A stretch of DNA of 64,000 nt from JBGTSJ01 sp041940305 (GCA_041940305.1 JBGTSJ010000001.1:310001-374000), one strand, 5' to 3'; shown: positions 47,177 through 56,578, counted from the first letter of the stretch. Translations and numbers: made by a program. Notes: generated from the letters alone by a model not told the origin.

Positions 47177-47923
47177 TCAGAACGTCAGGTAGCGCAACAT
47201 CCGCGGCCGCTTGTCCAGGAGCTGACTGACGGCCGCCGTGAGGATGCGGCGAAGTTCTTTGGACTGTTGAGGGGTCAGGGCGATGCGCTGCCACGCGTCA
47301 TCGGTGGAGGAGACGAGGCGGCGGAGGACGGCGATCGTGCCGCCGTGGACTTCGGTGTGTTCGTATTCAGGACGTCCGCAACGGGAGCAGATCAGTCCGC
47401 CCTGCGAGACCCAGAAACGGGCGCCCTCGCCGAACGCGACCGGCTCGTGACAGATGCTGCAATCTTCGAAGTCGGGCAGGTGGCCGATTTCACGCAGCAG
47501 CGTCAACTCGAAGTGGAACAGGGACAGACGTGGATCAGTGGGGGATTCGAGCCGTCGCAGCGTGGCCGTGGCGGCGTCGAACAGTTCAGGATGGGGGTCG
47601 TATTCCTCGGTCAAACCGTCGAGCAGTTCGGCGAGGTAGTAACCGGAATACAGTCGCGACAGGTCTCTTCCGGCCGGTCTAAACCGTGACCGAAGCTGGG
47701 CTTCCGTCAATATGTCCAGTCCGGACGAGGATTTTCGCAGGAACACTACGCGACATTCCGCGAGCAGGTCAAGAGCAGCCTCGAACGAGCTTTTGAGGCG
47801 CTTGGCCCCCTTGGCGAGGCCCGCCACCTTGCCGAAATCGCGGGTAAACAGCGTGACGACCTTGCTCGACTCGCTGAAATCAGCGAGACGGATCACCAGG
47901 GCATCGGTCTTTTCTGCCGACAT
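47177..47923 (-). CDS. recO: DNA repair protein RecO
   Basis: RecO loads RecA onto SSB-coated DNA in the RecFOR pathway. The 248-residue product has the N-terminal OB-fold (DALVIRLADFSESSKVVTLF, GLAKGAKRLKSS) and the C-terminal helical part with a zinc site: CSICH near 150 and CSRCG near 180. The length matches the family. ATG 47923 gives the expected start; the frame stays open much further upstream, but that part is not RecO-like. It is first in a run with the BamD-like and lptE genes. Confidence 0.93.
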   Translation of the reverse strand: MSAEKTDALVIRLADFSESSKVVTLFTRDFGKVAGLAKGAKRLKSSFEAALDLLAECRVVFLRKSSSGLDILTEAQLRSRFRPAGRDLSRLYSGYYLAELLDGLTEEYDPHPELFDAATATLRRLESPTDPRLSLFHFELTLLREIGHLPDFEDCSICHEPVAFGEGARFWVSQGGLICSRCGRPEYEHTEVHGGTIAVLRRLVSSTDDAWQRIALTPQQSKELRRILTAAVSQLLDKRPRMLRYLTF

Positions 47924-48188
47924 GGGGGCGCAGGGCTCTGATGCAAAGTCACGAAGTCGCAGAGGTTCGCAAAGAAGAGTCTCGATGGCGAGTGCGGTGC
48001 GACATGATTCAGGAGTGAAGTTCAAAGTGACCCACCCGAATCCGCAATGAGTTCTTTCTTTGCGCGGCTTCGCGGCTTGGCGGCTCTGCCTCGAACACAA
48101 TCCGGATTGACCGAAGCATTCTACCGCTCGTAGACTCCGCCCCCCAATTGAACCTGACCAGCCGGTTGCGGAAGGATTCGCGAGGCTC

Positions 48189-49205
48189 ATGTCGGCTGCT
48201 GAACGGTATCCGCTGTCTACCCAATTCGAGCAACTGCGCACCGGGCGGGACATCGTCCGGCAGGAGGCGGACGCGCTGCACGACGTGGCCCGGCGGCTGG
48301 ACGCCAGCTTCTGTGCCGCGGTGGACCTGATTGTGGGCTGCTCGGGGCGGGTCGTCGTCACCGGCATGGGCAAGGCCGGACTGATCGGCCAGAAGATCGC
48401 CGCGACCCTGTCATCGACCGGCACGCGGTCGCACTTCCTGCATCCGGCCGAAGCGGTGCACGGCGACCTGGGATGCCTGCACGACAGCGACGTGGTCCTC
48501 GCGCTCTCCAACAGCGGAGAGACGGAGGAACTCTCGCAGATCCTGCCGACTATCAAGCGGCTGAACGTGCCGATTGTGGCCGTCACGTCCACGGAACGCA
48601 ACACGCTGGCGTCCAAAGCCGATGTGGTGATCACCATCGGCCGGCTGCAGGAGGCGTGTCCCTGGGGACTGGCTCCCTCGACCAGCACCACGGCGATGCT
48701 GGCCGTGGGCGATGCGCTGGCGCTGGTGGCGAGCCGCATTAAAGGGTTCACGCCGCAACAGTTCGCGGTCTTTCATCCCGCGGGCAGCCTGGGACGACAG
48801 TTGAAGACGGTCGCTGAACTGATGAGGCCGCTCGAACAGCTGCGCGTGGCGCACGCGACTCAGACCGTGCGTGAAGTGTTCACGAAGTTCGCCGGCATGG
48901 GACGCCGCAGCGGCGCGATCCTGCTGCTGGCCGACGACGGTCGGCTGGCGGGAATGTTCACGGACAGCGACCTCGCGCGGTTGCTGGAGCGGCGGCGTGA
49001 CGAGACATTTGACCGACCCATCGGCGACGTGATGAACACGTCGCCCCTTCAGATCCATCCGGAGGCGACGTTCGCCGACGTCGTGGACCTGCTGGCCGAT
49101 CGCAAGATCAGCGAATTGCCGGTGGTGGACGCCGACGGAGCCCCGGTCGGGCTGATCGACATTACCGACGTGATCGGCTGGATGCCTTCACCCCCCGGCG
49201 AATGA
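48189..49205 (+). CDS. kdsD: Arabinose-5-phosphate isomerase (KdsD/KpsF)
   Basis: KdsD makes D-arabinose 5-phosphate, the first step to Kdo, a lipopolysaccharide core sugar. The 338-residue product has a SIS domain with TGMGKAGLIGQKIAATLSST, the HGDLGCLHDSDVVLALSNSG region and an active-site-like APSTSTTAMLAVGDALA, followed by two CBS domains (about 210-330) ending VIGWMP. All parts are intact. It is followed 103 bp later by the large LptA-like gene, so it probably belongs to a lipopolysaccharide locus with it. Confidence 0.93.
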   Translation: MSAAERYPLSTQFEQLRTGRDIVRQEADALHDVARRLDASFCAAVDLIVGCSGRVVVTGMGKAGLIGQKIAATLSSTGTRSHFLHPAEAVHGDLGCLHDSDVVLALSNSGETEELSQILPTIKRLNVPIVAVTSTERNTLASKADVVITIGRLQEACPWGLAPSTSTTAMLAVGDALALVASRIKGFTPQQFAVFHPAGSLGRQLKTVAELMRPLEQLRVAHATQTVREVFTKFAGMGRRSGAILLLADDGRLAGMFTDSDLARLLERRRDETFDRPIGDVMNTSPLQIHPEATFADVVDLLADRKISELPVVDADGAPVGLIDITDVIGWMPSPPGE

Positions 49206-49308
49206 CGGCCGCGAAACGATGATGATCGCTGACGCGTCCCCGCCGAAATCCGCGGCGAACTGCTGCGGATGAAGGGGCGAGTCGCGGACCTGCCCTCAAG
49301 GCCGCTGC

Positions 49309-52300
49309 ATGCATCGCACCCGTCTCACGCTCGCCGTCGCCGCCACGTTCTGCCTGACGTTCCAGGTCTACGCTCAATGGGCGGAGTCCTTCACCCGCAT
49401 CGAGGTGGAGCCCCCGCCGCCGCCGGCCCCTTCGCAGGCCCCCGCCGTTCCGGGCGTCCTGAAGGAAATGGCGACGGCCCACCTGCCGGACGAGCAGTGG
49501 ATGCGGCAGGCGAAGTTCACGTTTCAGCGGTCGGATGAGCTGTTTCTCTACACCGACTCCGCGGAAATCGTGGACGATGCGAACGGCAACCGCGTGCAGT
49601 TCGCGCCGTTCGTGATGATGTGGATCGATCCCGACCACCAGGACGCCCAACCGTATATCGTGCGCTGCGAGACCGCGCGGGTGCAGTTCGAGCGTCCGTT
49701 TAAGGTCGAACTGGATGCGGAGAACCCCGGACGCCTGGTCTCCGCGGCGCTCGACGGCGTCGTGGTGATCACCGGACCGGACAACCTGCGCGTCACCGGA
49801 CAGAACTTTGTGTTTTCCGAGGAGTCGCTGCACCTCTATAGCGACTACGGCATCGAGTTCGACTACGGCCCGCGTGAAGGCGAAACGAACGAGGTTCACG
49901 GCACGGCGCACGGGGTACAAATCAACCTGCTGCCCGGTTTCGACTCTCCGCTGGGACGCGACATGCCGCGCGTCAGCGGCATCAGGAGTATCGCCCTGCG
50001 GCGCGACGTCGTGCTGGACCTCAAGTATGAGGAACGCCGGGAGGACGAAGAGCCGCGCGTGATGACGGCCCGCGTCACCTGCGACCGAAGCCTGGAGTAC
50101 CATGTCGAAGAACGGTACGTCACGCTCGAATCGAACGTGCTCGTCGAGCGGCCGACCGGCGGTCCGGGACATCCGCTGGAGGCCGATCGCCTCCGCTGCA
50201 ATCTGCTGGCGATGGAGTTTCTGCCCGAGGGAGGGGACGACGCCCCGAAAGTCAGGGCCGTCGATGAGCCGGTGGAAGACACTGCCGAGTCGGGAGAGAA
50301 GCCGCAGAACGACAATGGGCCGAAGAAAGAGAAAAGCCGGCGTGGCGCCCATCCCTTCTCCGGCCTGCGATTCAGCCGGTTGCTCGCGCAGGGGAACCGG
50401 GCGGCATTGCAGTCCGACGAGCACGGCCTCGTCGCCAACATGCATCAGCTGGAGTACGACGCCTCCTCCGGTCTGGCCATGCTGTCGGATTCCGAAGCAG
50501 TGCGGGTACAGCGTGACGACACCAAGCTGATGTGCCCGGTGGTCAAGGTGTGGCGCGATCCGGAAGGAGACGCTCAGTCGCTGAAATGCGATGGGGCCGG
50601 ACAGCTCGAGCAGCGCAACGAACTGACCGCCGTGCCGGAGTTTCGCGCGTTCTGGGACGACCAGTTGATGGTGCATCCCGATCCCGAGAGCGGGCTGACC
50701 ATCATCCGCGCGGACGGCCGCGCGCGGGTCATCCAGCCGGAGCAGACGGGACTGATGGCCGATCACATCACACTGTGGATCGACCGGGAGGCGGCCGAAG
50801 AAAGGCAGCGCACGCGCCACATCCGCGATGAGACGACCGGCCGCAATGAAGAGAAAGACCGCGACTCCGGCCTCCCTGTGCAGGCGCTGAAGCTCGCGCT
50901 GGCGGAAGGCAACGTTGTCATGGCGGGTCCGCAGTTTCATGTCGAGGCGGCACGGCTGCAGGCCACATTCGAGTCGGGAGTCGTGCCGGACGAAAAGAAG
51001 CCGGTCAAGGACGCCCGGCAGACGAACGCCGAAGCACCGGCGGAGGAAGAGCCCGATCCGGGCTGGTTTGCTCATGCACGCGAAATCGAAGTGCGGATCG
51101 TGCAGGATCCGGATTCGAAGAATACCCGTGTGGCGGAAGCAACGGCCACCGGCGGCATTCGTATGACGCAGATCGAACCGCCGCCAGCCCCGCAGGAGGA
51201 CGAGAAGAAACAGAAGCCGCACAAGCCTGTCTCCCTGAGCGGCTCGCGGCTGCATCTGACCAATCAGGGGGGCACTCAGCAGATCGTGAACCTGTTCGGC
51301 TCTCCAGCCGAATTGAAGCAGGGAGACGTCCGGCTCGAAGGCCAGGACTTGCGGTTCGATCGCGGCGCGAACATCGCCAGCATCGTCGGCGGCGGGCTGA
51401 TGCAGGTGCCGGTTTCGACCGGACTCAGCGGCGAGGATCTGGAGGTCCCCATGCTGCTGGACGTGCAGTGGCAGGAAGGGATGACCTTCGACGGTCAGGA
51501 GGCCCGGTTCCTGAAGAATGTGCTGCTTCGGCTCAACGACAGCCGCATGTACTGCGAGGAAATGACGGTCGGACTCACGGAGCGAATCCGGTTCGCCGAC
51601 GAGGAGCGTCCCAGCTCAGACGAGGTTCAGATTCAGCAGGTAACCTGCAAGCACGGGGTCCGGCTGGAGATTTACGAGTGGGAGAAGACGCGGCTGGTCG
51701 GCATCCGCAAGGGGGAGCTCGCGCAGTTCACGCTCAACCATCAGACTGGCGAGTTTCGCGGCCAGGGACCGGGAACGATCAACGACTGGACCCGGAAAGG
51801 AAGCCGCCGGATTGCGATCGCCCCGAAGGCCGTCGCACGGGCCAACGAGCCGGTCGACTCCGACGACCTGGAATGGCAGTTTATGAACCTCCGGTTCTCG
51901 CAGTTGCTCAAAGGGAACTACAAGCAGAAGCTCGTTGAACTGAATGGCCGCGTGCGCGTGCTGTACGCGCCGGTCGAGCATGCGTTGGAGACGTTCTCGC
52001 GTGATGAACTGTCGGGCGATTCACGCAGCGCCGCGCATGCCGTCTGGCTGGGCTGCGACACTCTCTCGATCACGCTGCATCCGCGCGACACGCAGTCGGA
52101 GGCGTCCGCCGAGCAAGGGGGACTGCTGGATGGGGACTACGCCATGATTGGCGGCAGCGGTCATTGCGAGATGGAGGGACAGTTGTTCCGGGCCGTCGCC
52201 GATCATCTCAGCTACGACGAATCGAAGAATCTCTTCACCCTCAAGGGGCTCGGGACCCACGAAGCGAGCATCTACTACCAGGAGCGTCCGGGCGCCGATC

Positions 52301-52392
52301 CCAGCCGTTTCCCGGGGCAGACGATCCAGTTCATCCCGTCGCAGCAGCGGATCAAGCTCGAAGGATCCAGCGGCATCCAGGGCGTGCGCTGA
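49309..52392 (+). CDS. Very large LptA/LptC-like periplasmic protein
   Basis: This 1027-residue exported protein has a signal peptide (LTLAVAATFCLTFQVYAQ) and then only beta-rich segments of the OstA/LptA type, for example FVFSEESLHLYSDYGIEFDY and LKYEERREDEEPRVMTARVT in the first half and LSGSRLHLTNQGGTQQIVNL and DLRFDRGANIASIVGGGLMQ later. LptA and LptC are normally about 190 residues and bridge the periplasm, so this could carry several bridge modules in one chain. The call rests on repeat pattern plus its place after kdsD; it is weaker than the neighbours'. The ATG lacks a strong ribosome site. Confidence 0.68.
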   Translation: MHRTRLTLAVAATFCLTFQVYAQWAESFTRIEVEPPPPPAPSQAPAVPGVLKEMATAHLPDEQWMRQAKFTFQRSDELFLYTDSAEIVDDANGNRVQFAPFVMMWIDPDHQDAQPYIVRCETARVQFERPFKVELDAENPGRLVSAALDGVVVITGPDNLRVTGQNFVFSEESLHLYSDYGIEFDYGPREGETNEVHGTAHGVQINLLPGFDSPLGRDMPRVSGIRSIALRRDVVLDLKYEERREDEEPRVMTARVTCDRSLEYHVEERYVTLESNVLVERPTGGPGHPLEADRLRCNLLAMEFLPEGGDDAPKVRAVDEPVEDTAESGEKPQNDNGPKKEKSRRGAHPFSGLRFSRLLAQGNRAALQSDEHGLVANMHQLEYDASSGLAMLSDSEAVRVQRDDTKLMCPVVKVWRDPEGDAQSLKCDGAGQLEQRNELTAVPEFRAFWDDQLMVHPDPESGLTIIRADGRARVIQPEQTGLMADHITLWIDREAAEERQRTRHIRDETTGRNEEKDRDSGLPVQALKLALAEGNVVMAGPQFHVEAARLQATFESGVVPDEKKPVKDARQTNAEAPAEEEPDPGWFAHAREIEVRIVQDPDSKNTRVAEATATGGIRMTQIEPPPAPQEDEKKQKPHKPVSLSGSRLHLTNQGGTQQIVNLFGSPAELKQGDVRLEGQDLRFDRGANIASIVGGGLMQVPVSTGLSGEDLEVPMLLDVQWQEGMTFDGQEARFLKNVLLRLNDSRMYCEEMTVGLTERIRFADEERPSSDEVQIQQVTCKHGVRLEIYEWEKTRLVGIRKGELAQFTLNHQTGEFRGQGPGTINDWTRKGSRRIAIAPKAVARANEPVDSDDLEWQFMNLRFSQLLKGNYKQKLVELNGRVRVLYAPVEHALETFSRDELSGDSRSAAHAVWLGCDTLSITLHPRDTQSEASAEQGGLLDGDYAMIGGSGHCEMEGQLFRAVADHLSYDESKNLFTLKGLGTHEASIYYQERPGADPSRFPGQTIQFIPSQQRIKLEGSSGIQGVR

Positions 52393-52440
52393 CGTCCCGA
52401 CCGTTTAGCTGCAGTCGCAATATTTGGAATGGTGAAGTGT

Positions 52441-52520
52441 GGGAGGGCGACGCTCCCGCGGAGCCGGTCGTATTAACGCGTCCCCTGACGGAACTGGCTC
52501 GGCAGGAGCCTCGCGCTCCC
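52441..52520. repeat. Palindromic repeat R4
   Basis: Two 25-bp arms at 52441-52465 and 52496-52520 are about 84 percent complementary, with a 30-bp centre. Frames across it read EGDAPAEP on plus and AGASPSH on minus. I recall such peptide patterns as common translations of a short interspersed element in planctomycetes and verrucomicrobia, so this is likely one copy. Confidence 0.75.
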
Positions 52521-52571
52521 GGTTTTGACACCACCTCTTAACCGCGACCCGCAGGGAGCGCGCCACGCGCC

Positions 52572-52691
52572 TCAGCGGATCTTCTTATGACAGCGCTTGC
52601 AGCGGACGCGATTGCCCGTGAGCTTGCCGCACTTTGTGCAGCGTCGTGCCTTGGCGGCGAGCCGGGCCTTGGTGCGGGGACGGTAGACCAT
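52572..52691 (-). CDS. 39-residue zinc-ribbon protein
   Basis: This very small basic protein begins MVYRPRTKARLAAKARR and has CTKC at 18-21 and CKRC at 31-34, a CxxC-x9-CxxC zinc ribbon, ending HKKIR. Size, charge and layout resemble ribosomal zinc-ribbon proteins, but I cannot place it in a named family. The coding region fits between repeat R4 and the membrane protein gene. It is short enough to be missed by standard gene calling. Confidence 0.65.
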   Translation of the reverse strand: MVYRPRTKARLAAKARRCTKCGKLTGNRVRCKRCHKKIR

Positions 52692-52741
52692 GACTGTGAT
52701 TGCCTGATTTCTAATGCGAAGTGAGGAGGCGACGGCTGCCG

Positions 52742-53260
52742 TCAGCCGCGGGCCCGGATGACGTTCAGCGACGCGTCGGAGTTGAGCCGGGCGGCACGGG
52801 CATCGAGGATGATCTGCCGGAACCGCTGGGGGCGCGGAACGCCGGCGAGCGTCATCAGCAGTTCGTCCTTGCCGCTGTACAGTTCCAGGTCTCCCGCCTG
52901 ATAGAACTCCTGGCCCGGCCTGACGCGAACCGCGATGTCGGCGATATCCGCGAGCGAGACCGCGCCATACATCCGGGGGCCGAGCGGCGACCGCTGCTTC
53001 ACCGCACGATTGGTCAGGACGTAGACCGGATCGAAGGCCTTGAACTTGAGGTAGCCGAGCAGGGCGAACGGCGCAAGGAGCGGGCCGAACAGCAGCTGCG
53101 ACAGCTTGATCCCGCCGATCGACACCGGAATGCTGTCCATCAGCCGGCCGATGAACTGTCCCAGACCGGACGCGGCCAGCGACGGGTACACCTCCTCGAT
53201 CACGGCTTCTTTGCCGGCACTCACGCCGGAAATAGCCTGTGGGGCAGCGGCTGCGATCAT
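52742..53260 (-). CDS. Membrane-associated protein with PH-like domain
   Basis: This 172-residue protein has a hydrophobic hairpin (LSQLLFGPLLAPFALLGYL) followed by FDPVYVLTNRAVKQRSP, the pattern of a bacterial PH-like domain, then a beta-rich end with GQEFYQAGDLELYS. The first 60 residues are small-residue rich and may be a leader or linker. Role unknown. Its stop lies about 50 bp upstream of the zinc-ribbon gene on the same strand, so the two may be co-transcribed. Confidence 0.7.
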   Translation of the reverse strand: MIAAAAPQAISGVSAGKEAVIEEVYPSLAASGLGQFIGRLMDSIPVSIGGIKLSQLLFGPLLAPFALLGYLKFKAFDPVYVLTNRAVKQRSPLGPRMYGAVSLADIADIAVRVRPGQEFYQAGDLELYSGKDELLMTLAGVPRPQRFRQIILDARAARLNSDASLNVIRARG

Positions 53261-53587
53261 GACTCAACGGCTCCGGATGTCCCGCCGGCAACGGCGGGAT
53301 CACGACGTCAGGGAGCGAGGAAATTACCAGAGACCCGCAGCGTTTGCCAGCAATGTCTCACAGTTGGCAACCCGCCGAGAGGGTGCAGTGACCTTAATAA
53401 TGGTCGCAGGCACAGTCCTCTGTGCCGCCCGCTGGACTGACTGGGAAACACCGTGAACCCCGGGACCCCGTGTGTCCTCCACAGAAATCGGCGAAGACAC
53501 CCCGCCGAGGGACTACGCTTGAATCTCAGGAAAGTCGGGCGGTGGCATGCTAAACTGCTCGCTGGTTCATGATTGGGGACTGCTCCG
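53261..53587. other. Intergenic region with repeat R2b
   Basis: This 327-bp gap separates a minus-strand and a plus-strand gene and contains repeat R2 copy b (53402-53495). The remainder shows no gene or clear promoter. Confidence 0.6.
53402..53495. repeat. Dispersed repeat R2, copy b
   Basis: This copy shares GTCGCAGGCACAGTCCTCTG with the copy at 62683, then TGCCGCCCGCTG, GTGAACCCCGGGACC and CACAGAAATCGGC. The 7-bp hairpin GGCACAG/CTGTGCC is conserved. Confidence 0.85.
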
Positions 53588-54241
53588 ATGGTCACCGCTG
53601 CTTCTCCACAAACTCTGGCCGACCTCGTGCGGCAGATCGGCGATGTGCCGCTGGATCGGGTGAGGCTTCATCCGCCCCCCGGAACGGCGACCCGTGCCGA
53701 CGTGTTGCGGCTTGCGGATGGCGAGCCGAAGCATCTGTGCGAACTCGTCGACGGCGTACTGGTGGAGAAGGCCATGGGGCACCGGGAATCGCGTCTGGCC
53801 GTCATTCTTGCGCAGAAGATTCTGAACTACCTTGAGGAGCATGATCTCGGAATCGTCGCCGGCTCGGACGGCCCACACGAGTTGTCGGACGATCTGGTCC
53901 GGTTTCCCGACGTAGCGTTCATCCCGTACGAGAACATCCCGGAAGGCGCCGATCCCGACACTCCGATGCCGGACTGGCCCCTCGGGCTGGCGGTGGAAGT
54001 CATCAGCCGCGGCAACACGAAGGCCGAAATGGCCCGGAAGCTGCGTGACTACTTCGCGCATGGAGCGCGACTGGTGTGGTACGCCGATCCCACCCGGCGG
54101 ATCGTACATGTCTATACGGCGATCGATCAGGTCAACACGCTGGGGGACGGCGACGAGCTCGACGGAGGCGACCTGCTGCCGGGCTTCCGGTTGTCCATCC
54201 GCGAATGGTTCGACCGCGGAACACGCCTCAAAGGAGGGTAA
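53588..54241 (+). CDS. Uma2-family (DUF820) endonuclease-like protein
   Basis: Uma2/DUF820 proteins have a PD-(D/E)XK nuclease fold and are very common in planctomycetes and cyanobacteria; their targets are unknown. This 217-residue protein has CELVDGVLVEKAMGHRES near 52, the catalytic RFPDVAFIPYENIP near 100, LAVEVISRGNTKAEMARK near 130 and the GARLVWYADPTRR block. These supply the Asp, Glu and Lys of the active site. ATG 53588 is preferred; a TTG at 53573 would add five residues. Confidence 0.88.
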   Translation: MVTAASPQTLADLVRQIGDVPLDRVRLHPPPGTATRADVLRLADGEPKHLCELVDGVLVEKAMGHRESRLAVILAQKILNYLEEHDLGIVAGSDGPHELSDDLVRFPDVAFIPYENIPEGADPDTPMPDWPLGLAVEVISRGNTKAEMARKLRDYFAHGARLVWYADPTRRIVHVYTAIDQVNTLGDGDELDGGDLLPGFRLSIREWFDRGTRLKGG

Positions 54242-54500
54242 GGCGGACTTGGTTTCGCCTCTCCTTCCGCGCCCTCAGCGTCCCCCGCGGTTTAACGCCT
54301 GACCCCGGACGCCGCAGGGAGCACCGGGAGATGCGCCGCATCGCCGGCCATCCCGCGGGCGCGGTTTCACGCAAAAACTGGCCATGACTCGCCGGCTGGG
54401 TTCCCCTATCATTTTCGCGGATGTCCCGGCCATTATTCCCCTTTTGGGAACGCAATGTCCGGCCGGGGCGGCTTTGGTGCCGTGGTGAAGGAGCTTGTTG

Positions 54501-56414
54501 ATGTTTGTCCGAATCTCCGCCCTGTCGGCGGTCCTGCTGCTGATCATCTGTTGCGACCGTCCGGCTCAGGCCCAGGTCACCGTCGAGCAGATCTTCAAGT
54601 ACAAGCCCGTCCAGAAGGACGTCGAGATTGAAACTCCTCCCGCGGCCGATCTGGCCAAGTGCAAGGTGGAGGTGGAGCGCAACGGCAAGAGTTCCGGCTG
54701 GGCCGTGTTCGGCCCGCAGGGGCAGGGGCACATCCTCCGGCGGTTTATCGATACCGACGGCGACAACGTCGTGGACCAGTGGCGGTATTTTCAGCACGGG
54801 CTGGAGGTGTATCGCGACATCGACACCAATGCGGACAACGACGTGGATCAGAGCCGCTGGCTCAACACCGCCGGGACCCGCTGGGGGATCGACTCCGATC
54901 AGGACGGGAAGATCGACCAGTGGAAAATGATCTCGGCCGAGGAAGCCTCGCGCGAGGCGATCAAGGCGATGGCGGCCGGGGATGCCCAGGGGCTCGCCGC
55001 GGTGCTGATCACCGCGGAAGACATCAAGACTCTCGGCATCACCGCGGACGTCGCCGGCAGGCTGCAGGAAGCGGTCAAGGATCCCGGCCGGCAGATGGCT
55101 GAGGCCGTCAAGGGCTCGGCTTTGATCAAGCCGGGGACACGCTGGACGCGATTTGACTGCTCGATGCTGATGCCGAACATGGTGCCGGCTGAGTCGGGTG
55201 TCGCCAGCCGCGATCTGCTGGTCTACGAGAACGTGATGGCGATCGTCGACACCAGCGGTCAGACGGGCGTCGTGCAAATCGGCGAGATGGTGAAGGTTGG
55301 GGACGTCTGGAAGCTGACGGGGATCCCGAAGCCGCTGGAGGGAGAACTCTTTACGGCTGAGGGGGGCCTGCTGATGCAACCGAACCTGGCGATGTCTGCG
55401 CCGGTCGGCGCCGAGCTTTCCCCCGAGATGAAGCAGCTGATTGAGCAACTGCAGAAGCTGGACCAGGCTGCTCCCAAACCGGAGTCGGCGAAGGCGGAGA
55501 TCGCCGCCTACAACACGCAACGGGCCCAGTTGCTCGGGCGCCTGGCGGATGTCGCGACGACGAACGACGAGCGGCAGACGTGGAAGCGGCAGCAGATCGA
55601 CCAGATCGCGGCCGCCGTGCAGCTGGACGTGTTCCCCAACGGCGTGCAGGCGCTGCAGGCCATCGAAGCGGACCTGCGCACCAAATTCGAGGGGACGCCG
55701 CTAGTGCCGTATGTGGTCTACCGGCGGATGATGTCCGAGTACAACTCACAACTGGTGCAGGCGGACGCCTCGCAGCGTGTGGAGATTCAGGCGACCTGGC
55801 TCACGGCCCTCAAGCAGTTCATCACCGACTTCCCCCAGGGTGAGGATGCTCCCGACGCGATGTTGCAGCTGGCGATGGCGGAGGAATTCGCCGGCAAGGT
55901 GACCGACGCCAAGGGCTGGTACACGAAGCTGGCTGCGGACTATCCCAATTCGTCCGCCGCCGCGGTCGCCAACGGCGCGCTCCGCCGCTTGAACCTGAAA
56001 GGCCAGATGTTGACCCTCACCGGCCCGGCGTTCGGTGGAAACGGGACGATCAACGTCGCCCAATATCGCGGCAAGGTGCTGGTGGTGCTGTTCTGGGCGA
56101 CATGGTGCCGGCCGTGCACCGAGGACCTGCCCCAGATCCAGGAGCTGTACCGTCAGCACAAGGGGGCGGGACTGGAAATCATCGGTGTGAACGTCGATTC
56201 GCCCGGAGCGCCGATCCAGGAATACCTGCAGCAGTACAAGGTGGCCTGGCCGAGCATTCACGAGGAAGGAGGACTGCAGGGGGGCGTCGCCCAGCAGTTC
56301 GGGGTGATCACATTGCCGACGACGTTCCTGGTGGACAAGTCCGGCACGGTGGTCAATTCGGCCGCATCAGTGGACGACCTCAAGAAGCAGGTTCCGGAAC
56401 TGCTGGCGCAGTAA
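54501..56414 (+). CDS. Exported TlpA-like thioredoxin protein with EF-hand-like repeats
   Basis: This 637-residue protein has a signal peptide (SALSAVLLLIICCDRPAQAQ). It contains three Asp-rich loops in a repeat pattern (DTDGDNVVDQW, DTNADNDVDQS, DSDQDGKIDQW, about residues 83-150), a helical middle domain (about 280-490), and a C-terminal TlpA/ResA-type thioredoxin domain with WCRPC (Cys536, Cys539). The Asp loops may bind calcium and are unusual in a thioredoxin. It likely reduces disulfides in the periplasm. GAAGGAG lies seven bases before ATG 54501. Confidence 0.87.
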   Translation: MFVRISALSAVLLLIICCDRPAQAQVTVEQIFKYKPVQKDVEIETPPAADLAKCKVEVERNGKSSGWAVFGPQGQGHILRRFIDTDGDNVVDQWRYFQHGLEVYRDIDTNADNDVDQSRWLNTAGTRWGIDSDQDGKIDQWKMISAEEASREAIKAMAAGDAQGLAAVLITAEDIKTLGITADVAGRLQEAVKDPGRQMAEAVKGSALIKPGTRWTRFDCSMLMPNMVPAESGVASRDLLVYENVMAIVDTSGQTGVVQIGEMVKVGDVWKLTGIPKPLEGELFTAEGGLLMQPNLAMSAPVGAELSPEMKQLIEQLQKLDQAAPKPESAKAEIAAYNTQRAQLLGRLADVATTNDERQTWKRQQIDQIAAAVQLDVFPNGVQALQAIEADLRTKFEGTPLVPYVVYRRMMSEYNSQLVQADASQRVEIQATWLTALKQFITDFPQGEDAPDAMLQLAMAEEFAGKVTDAKGWYTKLAADYPNSSAAAVANGALRRLNLKGQMLTLTGPAFGGNGTINVAQYRGKVLVVLFWATWCRPCTEDLPQIQELYRQHKGAGLEIIGVNVDSPGAPIQEYLQQYKVAWPSIHEEGGLQGGVAQQFGVITLPTTFLVDKSGTVVNSAASVDDLKKQVPELLAQ

Positions 56415-56546
56415 TCCCCGGCGAGCAGGCCGGCTGGTCGGAGCGAATCGCTGCAGCGAGATCGCGCGGCTCGACGATGTGTGCGCTAGCGCTTAACCGG
56501 CACCCGGCGCTGATCGCACCGCACAGGTGAATTGCCGCAGCGCATG

Positions 56547-56578
56547 AAAAAAGCCCATCCGCGTCCTGCGCGATGGGC
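56547..56578 (-). terminator. Rho-independent terminator of the Cys-rich protein gene
   Basis: GCCCATCCGCG (56553-56563) pairs with CGCGATGGGC (56569-56578) with one bulge, and six A residues at 56547-56552 read as a U-tract on minus. It lies 34 bp beyond the stop at 56612. Confidence 0.8.

Noticed and set aside
49162..51255. A 697-residue open frame on minus opposite the LptA-like gene
   Set aside because: The plus strand has a signal peptide, beta-strand pattern and clean start and stop; the minus translation is Arg/Leu-rich with no motif.
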